Origin: Canna indica
Lineage: Eukaryota; Streptophyta; Magnoliopsida; Zingiberales; Cannaceae
Assembly (NCBI GenBank): GCA_034359265.1
Contig: CP136891.1
Location: 9,500,501 to 9,564,500 of the forward strand
Length of the DNA: 64,000 nucleotides
Direction of reading: 5' to 3'
Below the pieces are notes generated by a model that saw only the letters and a list, made by a program, of their open reading frames with translations, made no database searches and was not told the DNA's origin. Below, in pieces: positions 23,227-34,400 of the stretch (position 1 is its first letter; every line of letters begins with the position of its first letter). The position numbers and the translations under genes were made by a program.

Positions 23227-26200
23227 ATGGAGAGAGAGGAGTTCCAAAAGGAGCAGTCCGCAGGTGGACTTCTTCTTCCTCTCACCGTGTTCTTAGTGTT
23301 TGTTTCATCTCTCTGTGTGCGTTGGGGCTTAATGCTTTTCTTTTTTCCTTGGAAGGGAATGTGAGCCATGGTGGCGGAAAAGTGTGTTCCCGGTGCGGGT
23401 GGATGTACCCCAACCCGCACCCCAGCAAGAAGCAGCGGAGGGCTCACCAGAAGCAGTGCACCGCCGCAGCTTCCATGCCATCGGACGATGCTGACAATGT
23501 CGCCGGAACCCTAGCTTGCGAGCAGCTTGCCGATGAGGGCCCGCGGCAAAAATCTGGTTCGTAGTTTTTTCGCTTTATTTTTGTTTAAAATATATATAAA
23601 CATATATATTAATTTTCGAACTAATTCTCGGTCTAGTAATTGGGATTGGTTATTTTGCAGGAGGAGAGGCGGTGGTAGTAACAATGTCGGCGGCGGTCGA
23701 GAGGGAAGAGGTAAGAGATTTAAGCGCACCTGCAGGAGATGGCGAACAACTTCTCGAAAACGCGATCTCGGAGAATGAAGTTGTTGGTATGTGGATGAAT
23801 TACTCTTTAGCACATTATTTTCTTTATTTTTTTAGTTCATCTTATTATTTGATAAGATTGCAAAGCGTTTCTTTTGGACACTCTGTTTTCTCTTCGTAGT
23901 TTAGGAAGAAAAGTAGATTCACTTGAAAAGGGTGCATAAGCCATAAAGAGTTGCTGCTTTTGTCGTGCTGTTTTCAGTGTTCTTTACTTTCTTTTGCTTT
24001 TATTATCTTGTCATTTATTTTAATTTCTTCCTCCACTATGAATAACTCTCAATGTTCTAAATTGGTGGCTTCTAGTTTCTTAGATTACGACATTTGTTTC
24101 CAAGGACAAGACTAATGGCCTAGTATGACGAATTGAGTTCTTCCATGAGTTACAGTTTATTTGTTGGACCAATTTTCAGTTTTCAAGTGCCTAGGCAATG
24201 AAACCTAAAGAATGGGTCAAGTCAGACAATTTGCTGGATCCCATTATTTTGATTATTCTGTGTTTATCTAGACTCGGACACCGAACAATTGAAAGTGTGA
24301 CAACGTCTATGTCACTTATTGTTGTGACACAACCCTAATCCAAGACAAAGCAGTAGAAAAATAAACGGAGAACAAAAACAAGGAAACACAAGAATTTACA
24401 TGGTTTAGCTCAGTGTAGCCTACATCCACGAGCGAAGACAATGAAATCACTGTATGTTGAAGATTACATAGATGATACAAAGTATTTCTCACAAATCCTC
24501 ACACCACCGAACTCCCTCTATCAATTTCGCTTCTCCAACTCTCAAAATATATATGGTCACCATACCGGATCAAAGCATTTTTCCTCCCAATTTAAACCAT
24601 GTGAAACTTTAATTGGGGCGGGTTTTAATTTGGATCCAAAATACAATACATCTCAACACTTATAACCTTATTGTTGGCTGTTAAGTTTATATACCTTTGC
24701 TTGAAAACAAACCATAGCATTCCTATATTATTTGCTGCAAGTTCTTACTGGTACCAATCGCCATTGACAAATTCTGCTGTTATTCTGAGATCAAAGAGCT
24801 GTTCTGTTAGAGTTCATATATGGTTTTCTCCTTTGAATTTTCAACTCTTGTTTTCATGGTACGGTCCAAACTACTCGTGTGCAACTCCATCAAGCATGCA
24901 TTGTACTGTGTGTACTTGGCACATGCCAATCTCTTGGATAAATACTGATGCATGTGTACAAGATGTTCACTACTATATGCATTCTATTGAACTATCGTGC
25001 TTTTTGGCTTCTCCTTTTGTTATAGAGAAGCAAACAAAATTACCCATTGGACAACAAATAAGGCCAGGTTGTGTAAGGATGGTTTGATTTGGTCATCCAT
25101 CCACCCCCAAGTTAGAGGTTATGGCCCTGTCTTTCCGGCTAATAATATAAGTATCTTTCTCTTTGATAAAAAAAACTATCGTGCTTTGGTTTATTATTAT
25201 TATTATTTTAGTTTGCATGCAATTTTGTTTCATAGTTCTTTTGTATGCGTCACATGCAAAACTGCAATTATTTTTTATTGTTTCATTTCAGTTCTCCTAA
25301 TTAAGAGAATAGTATAATAATGCATATAGTATCCTTTTTTTTAGTATTAGACTTGTAACTTGTAACTGAAGTTGTATTAGACTTGTAACTTTTCCTGATT
25401 TTCCTATCTAGTATCCTACCTAGTATGTTGAACTTTTATCTTTTTGTGTCTTGTAATCATTCAAGAGAGAAGACCTTTCTCTTATGTTAGAGCTTGCTTG
25501 GGAATATTTTATTAGGGGAGAGGGAGGGGAGGAAAGGGGAAGGGCAAGGAGAGTAGGAGAAATAAGGAATGCCCCCCTAATCTGGTGGAATTGGGAATGC
25601 ATGCAATGGAGGAAAGCCTATCCCTCCTTTTTCCCCCACCATCAAAAATGAGTTTCCAACCCCTTTCCTCCCTTCCACTCTAAGTACCTCCAAATCCCTA
25701 AGTCCAAACATTATGTCAATTCTTCTATGTAAGACTCTTAAAATGGGGCTTACATGTGTTAATTTGTCAGCTGCTGCCATTGAGATATTGAGTTGCTTAA
25801 ACTGATAAAGCTTTGGCATTGTGATACTTCTGTCCAATGCAAATTTGGTTTCTCTAGCGTAAGAATTTCTTTTCGCCAACATTCTCATGCTCGTTAATAA
25901 ATCTAGCTTCCTTTTCCAGATAATTCTCTTGGTTCACGTGGTCTACATCATGGGAGCAAACTTCAGAGTTCTGATGTGGAAACTATTGCAAGTGAAGCTA
26001 GCGACTCAACATGCTTACAAAATAATTTAGTTTCATATGGAGCTAATATGCCTTGCACTGCTGGAGACAGCAAAAGTACTTCTCATTCACCCTCAACAAA
26101 AGGACCTTTCCTGGATGATTCTAGAGAGGAAATGGGTTGTGATACAGTTCAAAATGTGGAAGACAATGCTACTATTACAGATGATACATGCATTGGAAGC

Positions 26201-29200
26201 TATATAAAGAATGGGTTAGATGAGGACATTCCTGAAGAACTGATCTTACCATGTGATTTTGCCAGTTATTCCTCTTTGACTGACTCTGACTTGCAGAATA
26301 GAGAAGAATGCGTGGATGATAGTGTTATTGTAGATCAAGAAAGTGCAGTGAACATGCAAATCTCTGGTCTCCCTCATGAGGTGTCTGATTCGGACATCTA
26401 CTATCCTGATATGAAGATTAATGTGGTACCAGCATCTCTTGAGGACTGTGGGTTTGATGCTCAAAATGCGAAGATTGATGTTGTAGGACAGCTGACTCAA
26501 GTTCAACCATCTTGCAGGGATGGACAGTCTTCATTAGGAGGTAGTACCATTGATACTTCTTCTGATTTCCATGGATGTGAGTATGAAATTGGCAACCCTG
26601 ATAACTCCCCAATAAACAGAAGTGAGCCTGTGAATTATCATACTTTACCAGAGGCATCAACCACATTTATGGTGGAGACTTCTGAGTTGAAGCATGGGTC
26701 TTCTGAAGATCTTGCATTGATGGAACCTGATCTTACTAAAGATTATGAAAATACTGAGGGAAGCAACTTAGGAAGACATCAATCAGTCGAAGTTCCCCAA
26801 GCAGTTCCATCTAAGTTGATGCTGGTAGATACTGTAGATTTTGATAAGAATGTCAATATTATTCCTTCGACCTTTGTGGTTAATCAAGGAGTTTCTTTAT
26901 GTAAAGAAAAAGTTAGTGGAAATAAAACCAATGAGTCAAATGATGATCACAACTGTAGGGACCTGAACATTGAAAGATCACAGTTGGTCGACGAATTTGA
27001 GAGTGAGCTAGGAGTTCCAATGGCAAATTTTCAAGGCCCTGGAAAAGTGGATCAGCTTGTAACACAAAAGCAAGCTGCAAAGATAGGATCACTTGTATAT
27101 CCAACGATGCATGTAGATGATCAAGTTACTAGTTCATGTGAAACCTATTACTCAACAACTGATATAGAAACAAATAAATGGGAGTCCTTATTTGAAGGGC
27201 AGGATGCTTTCCTATCGTATGAAGTTAGTTCCAAAGTTGCAAATTTAGGTGTTAGGCAGTCTTCTGCAACTTCTGAAATAAGTAATGAAAGTCAAATTGG
27301 TTTTCAAGATGCAAAACAAGTCAGGAGCAATATAGTTGTTGAGGATAAAAAACATAAATTGATTAATGAAGAAAAATCTTGTATGGATCTGAAAAATGAT
27401 TCTCAATGTTACGTGTCTGCATCAGTTCCTCCAGATGGTGACAGTTTTGACATGACAGAATTGAAGAACGACAAAAATGTGATGAGCTCAAAATATGAGC
27501 ATGTCAGTTCTACTAAATTATATAGTATTTCTTATTATTGCTTAGATCAGTCAGATGCCCAAGAAACACCTGAGGAATTATCCAAACAACCTGCTGCTTT
27601 TGATGAAACCATTCCTTATCCTAACAGACAAGTAAAAACTTGTGTCCTTGAAGCTATTTCAGATATTGGACTTACTTTTGAGCATTCAAATAAACTGGAT
27701 CTCCAAAAGGATGAGACTGACAATTCATGGGAAGTATTTGGATCTCAGCAGGAATGTCAGAATCTGCATGAGGTTAGAAGCATTTATCCTGAAGAAAATA
27801 ACCCAAATAACCCGTTCATTAAAGAAATAAATATTCAGATCCCTAGTGAAGACTTGAGGGAACACAGTGAAGTTGGCTTGTGCTGTGAGGATGGAGTAAA
27901 CATTAGAACCGAGGAAGGCTCAGCTTCAAAAGTTGATGTGCAATCTTTTGTTGAGCAACCTGCCTGTGATAATGGCTCAAAAACCTGTAATAATGCTGGA
28001 GTCACATCCCACAGCTTTTCTTGGTCTTCAAAAGAGGAAGATGTTCATGATGAGCCTATGCAACCGACTGACTCATTCAGTGGAAAAATGGATGACTCGG
28101 CTGCTAATAGTCAAACAGGCATTACTGAAGCAGTATGGAACTCTGTTTCAGGTTAGAATTATCTGCTATTTGATTCCAGCATTATGCAGTCCATTTTAGA
28201 CTTCATTAAGCTACCATTATCCATTTTCCATTTAATCTGCAATGAAATGAGATGTGAGCATGTATAAGTTCAAATACCACTTAGTCTTTAAAATGATTTC
28301 TTTTGCTTCTAAAATTATTTCTTCTTGTTTGTGCCTTTCTTTTCTTTTATACTGTTGTTCTCAATATAAAACAGCAAAAGCTATGCTTAAGGTTCCCCCA
28401 ATACTAACTCTGTTGTTTTCTTCAAAACAGTAGGAATGGCTTATAGTCTCTTGCTAATGAAGTAAGGGCTTACTAGAAACAAAGAAGGCCAGACTTGATT
28501 AGGTCACCATTGACCATTTTTATTTTTTATTTTCACAATGAAAGTTTCAAAGACCACTGCCCCCTTATTCTGTTTAAGCTGCCATGCAATGAGATATAAG
28601 CACTAGAAGTTCAACTGCCATTTTGTGTTGAAAATGAATTTCTCATTTCTTTTGCTACTTTTTCCTTGTCTTTTTCTTTTGTAATTTTGCTGCCAATGTA
28701 TATACAACACAAAAGCTTGCCATAAGGTCCTCCCAACTATTAATGTTGTTGTATTCTTCAAAATGGTAGGATAACCAATTTTGGCTGGGCTCTAGTTTGT
28801 TTCTAATTACACCGGGGTTTATTAGAATACAAAGAAGTGGCACCAAAAGGAAAAAGAAGCTTTAGACAATCAAAAGTAGGATCTTATATTTGGCTAATTT
28901 AGAGAATGGCTTAGTACTCAAGCTTAAGCAAGGTTGGTAACGGATGAGCACAAAAGTATACTTCCATTAACTTGTAATATGTCATGACTCGTTAGCATTA
29001 TGATCTTACGATCTCTGAAGCTCACATAAGATTCACATATTATAAACTGAAATGTAGAAAGGACTACTTTTTCCTGATTATATAGTCAGAAAGCTGAAGT
29101 CTCATTATCTTGAGTCCCATTTGAAGTTTACTCAGAATTTTCCCATCTTAGTGGTTTTTCATATATTCATAACGTGTAGAAAGGACTACTTTTTCCTGAT

Positions 29201-29924
29201 TATGTAGTCAGAAAGCTGAAGTCTCATTATCTTGAGTCCCATTTGAAGTTTACTCAGAATTTTCTCATCTTAGTGGTTTTTCATATATTCATAACGTGTT
29301 CGTTCCACATTTTTCATTTTAGATGAACGAATTCCATCCTCAAGGTATGCAGCAGGCACAGAGTCCAATTTAGATGCAAAAGCTTCCCTAGCGATGACCA
29401 CTGATCCTCCGATCACAAAGGAGCTACCTGCTTTTGATTTAGCAGCTTCTGCTGCTCTTCCCGAAGGCAACATCAATGACAATGACATCTTTGACAGAAG
29501 TTCAACAACACCAGTAGAGTCTCTTCAACAAACAGTTTCTGATGAGAACAAGTCAATCCACAGTCCCAAACAAGAATCTGAAGGAAATGTTGCCAAGGTG
29601 TTAAATTTGAACTCTGGAAAACCACATGTTATGTTGAAGAATCTTCTAGCTGAAGCATACATTGAGAACAAAGAGAAGTCAACCGAAGGCCGAGGGCACA
29701 TTGCATTACTGACTTCCAAGAGAAGTTGGGGTTTGCATGATGATGGACATTCTCTTAAAAATGCAACATCCAAAGTAGTTTCTGATAGATCTAATGACTC
29801 ATTTGGCAATCAAGCAGACCAATGGAACTCTCTGGCGAGGCTCCCCGTCCCCGACCATGAAAAAAGAAAAGTAAAAAGAAGGCAGACCTGGGTACCATTC
29901 ATTTGCTGCCCATCCCTGAACTAA
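23227..29924 (+). CDS. Uncharacterised plant protein with N-terminal C2HC-type finger
   Basis: Five exons with GT/AG borders and matching phases: 23227-23263, 23356-23556, 23661-23786, about 25920-28151 and 29323-29924, giving about 1060 aa. After 12 residues (MEREEFQKEQSAG), exon 2 encodes a finger: CSRC, then GWMYPNPHPS, then AHQKQC (C-x2-C-x16-H-x3-C). This finger with an NPHPS loop is a recognisable start of an unnamed plant protein family. The 744-codon fourth exon is acidic, Ser/Asp/Glu-rich and repeat-poor, so probably disordered. The C-terminus is conserved again: HVMLKNLLAEAYIENKEKS, then LLTSKRSWGL, and the basic tail KRKVKRRQTWVPFICC. The ATG at 23227 is chosen because it joins in phase to the finger exon. 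No catalytic motif. The role is unknown; zinc binding is inferred from the Cys/His spacing. Confidence 0.82.
24320..24658. mobile_element. Solo LTR in intron 3 of the finger-protein gene
   Basis: Begins TGTTGTGA and ends TCTCAACA (short inverted TGTTG/CAACA ends), and is flanked by the 5-bp target duplication CTTAT (24315-24319 and 24659-24663). The interior carries ACATGGTTTAGCTCAGTGTA and TACATCCACG, phrases common in plant LTRs. No internal retroelement genes remain, so it is a recombined solo LTR. Confidence 0.82.
25010..25178 (+). mobile_element. LINE 3' fragment (RNase H-like end)
   Basis: A frame reads REANKITHWTTN...LCKDGL, matching the C-terminal RNase H-type region of plant L1 elements (REAN..AHW). 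The stretch ends in TTTGATAAAAAAA, a plausible LINE tail. It is 5' truncated and lies in an intron. A similar piece occurs at 30620-30790. Confidence 0.55.
28190..28850. repeat. Diverged tandem duplication in intron 4 of the finger gene
   Basis: Two segments of about 300 bp (about 28190-28520 and about 28565-28850) share ordered blocks: TTAAGCTRCCAT, GCAATGARATGAGATRT, AAGTTCAA, AAAGCT..CATAAGGT, and TTGTTRT.TTCTTCAAAA. They are old and indel-rich, and have no coding content. Confidence 0.55.
29054..29298. repeat. 122-bp tandem duplication in intron 4 of the finger gene
   Basis: 29054-29175 and 29176-29298 are almost identical (starting GTAGAAAGGACTACTTTTTC), period 122 bp, with only a few substitutions. 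It ends about 25 bp before the acceptor at 29322, so the branch-point and pyrimidine-tract region is next to the duplicated unit. Confidence 0.9.
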
Positions 29925-30619
29925 ATTCCATGTGACCAGTGGTGGGTGCTCTTATGAACAAGAGTTCATCTTCTTCATGTGATTGGAACCATGGTCTCCT
30001 TGTAACCCTCATTTCTATAAAAATGTGGATCCTTTTTGCTTCAGAGAATGTAGTTTGAAGGAATATGTGGCTAGTCTGAAATATATTTTATGAATTTTTA
30101 TCTAAATCACATTAGTTATCTTCTTGCCTTAGATCATATAGAAATTTACTGCTGATTATTAATGTTGATAATTAGCAGCAGGATTTGTTTTTATCCAATC
30201 AACAACATGGTAGGGTTGGCTTTTGAATGTCTGTATCAATGTAAACTTTGTATCTACCTAGATTTTGGATTAACTCTTGGGTTTGAACATTTTTGAAATT
30301 TGAGTTCAGGTAGAAGTTTAGTTTTCAATAATATTCAATTGGATTTGATCTCAAATTGAATAATCATATATTTTTGTATCCAAATGTCGTTTTGATTTGA
30401 TGGGAACTTACTTTATTTGTATTTTTCAATCAAAATTTGACTTAGAATTTGATGTAATTTATGGAACTCATTCGTCCATTTTTGCAAAGTTAAATAGGTT
30501 TTTGGTTCAAGTTAAAAAAGTTTGTGACTCGAGATTTTTTTGGGTTAATATCCAATAAATTTAGTTGTATTTTTCTTTTAAAGTAAAATTATAATTACTT
30601 AAAATTTTAATTCTATTTT
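29925..30619. other. 3' UTR and spacer after the finger gene
   Basis: Probable 3' UTR in the first 150-300 bp, then AT-rich sequence without gene or clear repeat border. Confidence 0.4.
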
Positions 30620-30795
30620 CGAGAGGCTAATCAGATTACCCACTGGGCAGCAAATCACGCTTGTACTTGTAAAGAATCCTTTATCCGATCATCGATTCGA
30701 CCTCCAAAGTTGGATTCAGTTTTGGACCTTGACTCTCATGGTATTAGTATTTGCCATTCAATAAAATATGTTAATTATGTTTTGGTAAAAAAATA
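30620..30795 (+). mobile_element. LINE 3' fragment (RNase H-like end)
   Basis: A frame reads REANQITHWAANHACTCKESL, the plant L1 RNase H C-terminal pattern, followed by stops and a TTTTGGTAAAAAAA tail. It is 5' truncated and related to 25010-25178. Confidence 0.55.
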
Positions 30796-30826
30796 TATCC
30801 CGATCTAGTTAATAGTTATCCAAAAC

Positions 30827-31111
30827 TAGAGATGACAACAGATCCAATATGGTGCGGATATGAATATTCCACACTATATTCGGATGTGGATATCTAAATT
30901 GCATTCGCATTCGCACCACATTTAATAAAAAAAATTAATAAATAATATATTCAAATAATAATAATAATTTATATTATTAAAATTCATAACAATTAATAAT
31001 TTACTAGAATTTCATATATTATTTACTCTAAAATCTACCTATATAATATATATTAAATATGACGCAGATGCGATTTTTATTCGACTAATCCGAATAAAAT
31101 TATCATCCCTG
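30827..31111. mobile_element. hAT-type MITE, 285 bp
   Basis: Ends TAGAGATGACAA ... TTATCATCCCTG form imperfect inverted repeats (CAGGGATGA type). Flanks TCCAAAAC (30819-30826) and TCCAAAAG (31112-31119) match at 7 of 8 positions, fitting an aged 8-bp hAT duplication. The interior is AT-rich with GGATGTGGATATC-like hairpin blocks. No ORF. Confidence 0.75.
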
Positions 31112-31408
31112 TCCAAAAGTCGCCGAGGAGTTGTAGTGGATCGGCAAAATGCCCACTCCTGAGTCCTCAGTCGTCACTCCCTGATATATACATACATCGT
31201 ATACATTGGATACACGTGTATATATGTATATATAAAACTACAATAATTAAGAATTATAATTATTAAATAACAAGATGGCATATTAAGGACTAGTGAGTTA
31301 GCGGTGAACATCACATAAGCTCTTATCGTGTTCCGCCGACGTATCGTATCAGGTATTTCTTTATAAGGCCAGATCTGTGAGCCAACCGCGACGCAAATTG
31401 AGAGAGAG

Positions 31409-34400
31409 ATGGCGAGGCATCACATCTGTATCGTCTTCGCCGCCGCTTTGATCTTATTTGGTAATCTTCTATCTGTTATTTGAATCTCCCCAATCTCTGA
31501 CTTGTTGATCACGTGCGATTTTAACTCCTTGCTTCGATTTTGTTTTCTTCAGTAGTTTCTGCGAAGAAATCCGGTGATGTGACGGAGCTCCAGATCGGAG
31601 TCAAGGTATTCATTCGATTTGATTTTTATTTTCTATAACCTTACATTTTGTATAGATCTTGGTTTTAGATGCTTGTCTGAGTGTTGGTTGATATTGCGGC
31701 GGAAAAATATTGAGACGGCGAAAAAATATTGGGACGATTTTAACTTCTTTGATTTTTTTTTTGGGTGCTTCGTACAAATTACGAATTAGAGGTTGATTTG
31801 AAGAGGATAAGGAAAATAGTGCTTCTGATGCATTACAAGCATTAGGGTTTTACACTATGTAGTCTGACAACATTCAGCGCAAGAAGCTAATGTTAGCCCA
31901 ACAAGGAGATAATCTTGATGCCATGAATCCATCTTGCCTCTGTTTTTTCTTTTTTCCTTTATAAGTACAAAATTTAGTAAATCTATAATTTGTACCATTA
32001 AAAGGTAATAGGTTCGTATAGGAAAAACCATTGTAAATTCAAAAATCTATATAAATAGAGTAAAATTTATAATCTTAAAGGAGTAAATTTCATATAGAGT
32101 AAGTATAAAAAATGTAAATGGACAACATTAATCTTTTTATAAGATAAAACTTTAATTCTAATACATAAAGAAAAAAAATTAACTACTAATATTGTTTTAA
32201 ATAAAAAGGTCAAAGATTTTAGAAAAATAAATACATCTATATATATTTCGACAATCAAAATATGCAAAAAACATTGGAAAAATAAAATCCAAAAATATTA
32301 ATGTTTTTTTATAATAGAAATCGAATGTAACACAAACATAAAAAGTTATGATAAGAACAAATGTGTGAAAGATGAGGAAAAAATAGAAAGGTAAAAGCTA
32401 GTTGTCATCTTTCTTGTGCTTAGGTAAGAGTTACGTCCTCACATTGGGTCTATTCTAGATCTGATTGGATATATAGCTTTGATCTTTCCTAGAAATCTTG
32501 TTATTTTCTTTTGTTTCTACATGTTGACAAGCTGGAAGGTATCGCTATTTCTGATTGCTGTATTCATTCTTTTGCTCTGTGAAATTTATGATCAAGTATT
32601 CAAGTGAAAAATGTCTAGTCCACATTTGGAATTGGATCAAAGGGGAAAATAGACTAGAACCAAGGAATTCCTAGGATCCTCAAATCTATTATTTTTATAA
32701 TAGTTATACTTGTGATCGTTTGGTTGTAGGATGGATTACATCATATGAAGAATAAATACATCATTATTATTTTTTTAGTTTTCTTCTTTTAAAGCAGTGA
32801 TGCTCAAAATTTCCTCTTCAAATCCCTATGCGGAAATTGAAATTTGAATATAACTTGACCAACCATTTTTAGAAAACTGAAAACTCCATTGGCTGCTCTG
32901 CTGAACCTCTTTCATTCTTATATGAGGCTATCTAATTCTCCTTGTCTTTCCTGGTAGAAATTGTAACCTGATTTTCTATTTGATAAAACAGGTAGGATTG
33001 CATGAGGGATGCTAACAAGAATATGCTAATCGAAAAAAAAGAAGACATTCTGCTTGTTAGACTAGCACATTTATCTGGATTTATTTATTTATTTATTTTC
33101 CTTGTGCAGCACAAGCCAGAGTCTTGCACCATTCAAGCTCACAAAGGTGACAGAATTAAAGTTCACTACCGTGTAAGTATTAATGCAACTGAAATCCTTG
33201 TAACTTGATGCTTCCGTATATAAGTAGGGCTGCGAAGATGAACTAATCATTTATGATATGCAACTGAATGGAATGTTGATTTTATTTCATTTTTCTACAT
33301 GATGTCATTCCGAGGCCACTATCTTCTATGGGTGTTGCCTCAGGAAGTTTTTTTCCTAGTTAAACAGGTTGACAACTCTATGGATTTTCTGCTTAGGATA
33401 GCCCTTAGTTGTTCGTTGCCATGATGAAATTCTTCAAATTGATTTCTGCAAGATCTCTTTGACTAATATCACTTGTCATAGTAATTACAAGAAACCTAGG
33501 ACTAGTGTCTGAGGTTCATTTATTATCTGTTCCTTTTAAAAAGTTGGTGGATTTATTGCTCCACCATTATAAAAAGTTGTTTGATCATATTCTAATAGTT
33601 AATACACTATCTTTCAAAAAAAAGTTAATACACTTCCCATACCTTTGATATTTTCCTAATATTCCTACCAAAATGAATGGGATTGAGGAAACATGGAAAA
33701 GAAGGAAAGTAACAGTTGGCTCAGTTTACGATGAGCTGTGGAAGTGTTGATTTCCTCACTGTGGATCAAATTCAGTATGCTTTCCTATTAATTTGAACCA
33801 TTCAATACAACTTAAAGATATGATTCCACATTGCAGTAACTAGTAGTACATTTGCTCTTATTATTAACAGGTACACATAAATAAGATGTCTACTTCCCTA
33901 TCATTAACTTATCCTGGAGTTTGGAATTTGGGCAAACACTAAAGTCATGCCCATCTTCTGCCTCTACTCATTTAACTTTAAACTACTTTTGAATTGGCAA
34001 AAAGACCTGGATGGTAGATAATCATATATATAATTTTAACTCCTGCTTGTGTCTTTTCTTGTATTCAGATGGTGTTAAATGTTTAATGCTAATAAGGAGA
34101 ATAGATTAGGATTGTTGATGGTATCAACAAGAGATTCCAAGCTGCCAAATTTAACTACTTTTGCCTATTTTCTTCAAATTATGATTTTCTATTGATACTT
34201 TTGGTCTCTGTTATCTGATTTGACAATTGACAAATGTTGCAGGGTTCACTTACTAATGGTGAAGTATTTGATTCCAGTTTCGAAAGAGGTGACCCCATTG
34301 AATTTGAACTTGGCACTGGTCAGGTGATTAAAGGTATGTCACTTGCTGATAGACAATCCTCTTTTATCCTGTTTAATGAGGCAATTCAATAAAAATTAAA

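Noticed and set aside
23025..23447. 140-codon minus ORF across the GA microsatellite
   Set aside because: A (SL)n run from the microsatellite, and antisense to the first exons of the finger gene.
31606..33109. FKBP intron 2 as a possible separate small gene (33002-33208 ORF)
   Set aside because: The ORF only overlaps exon 3 in its reading frame and runs through both splice sites.
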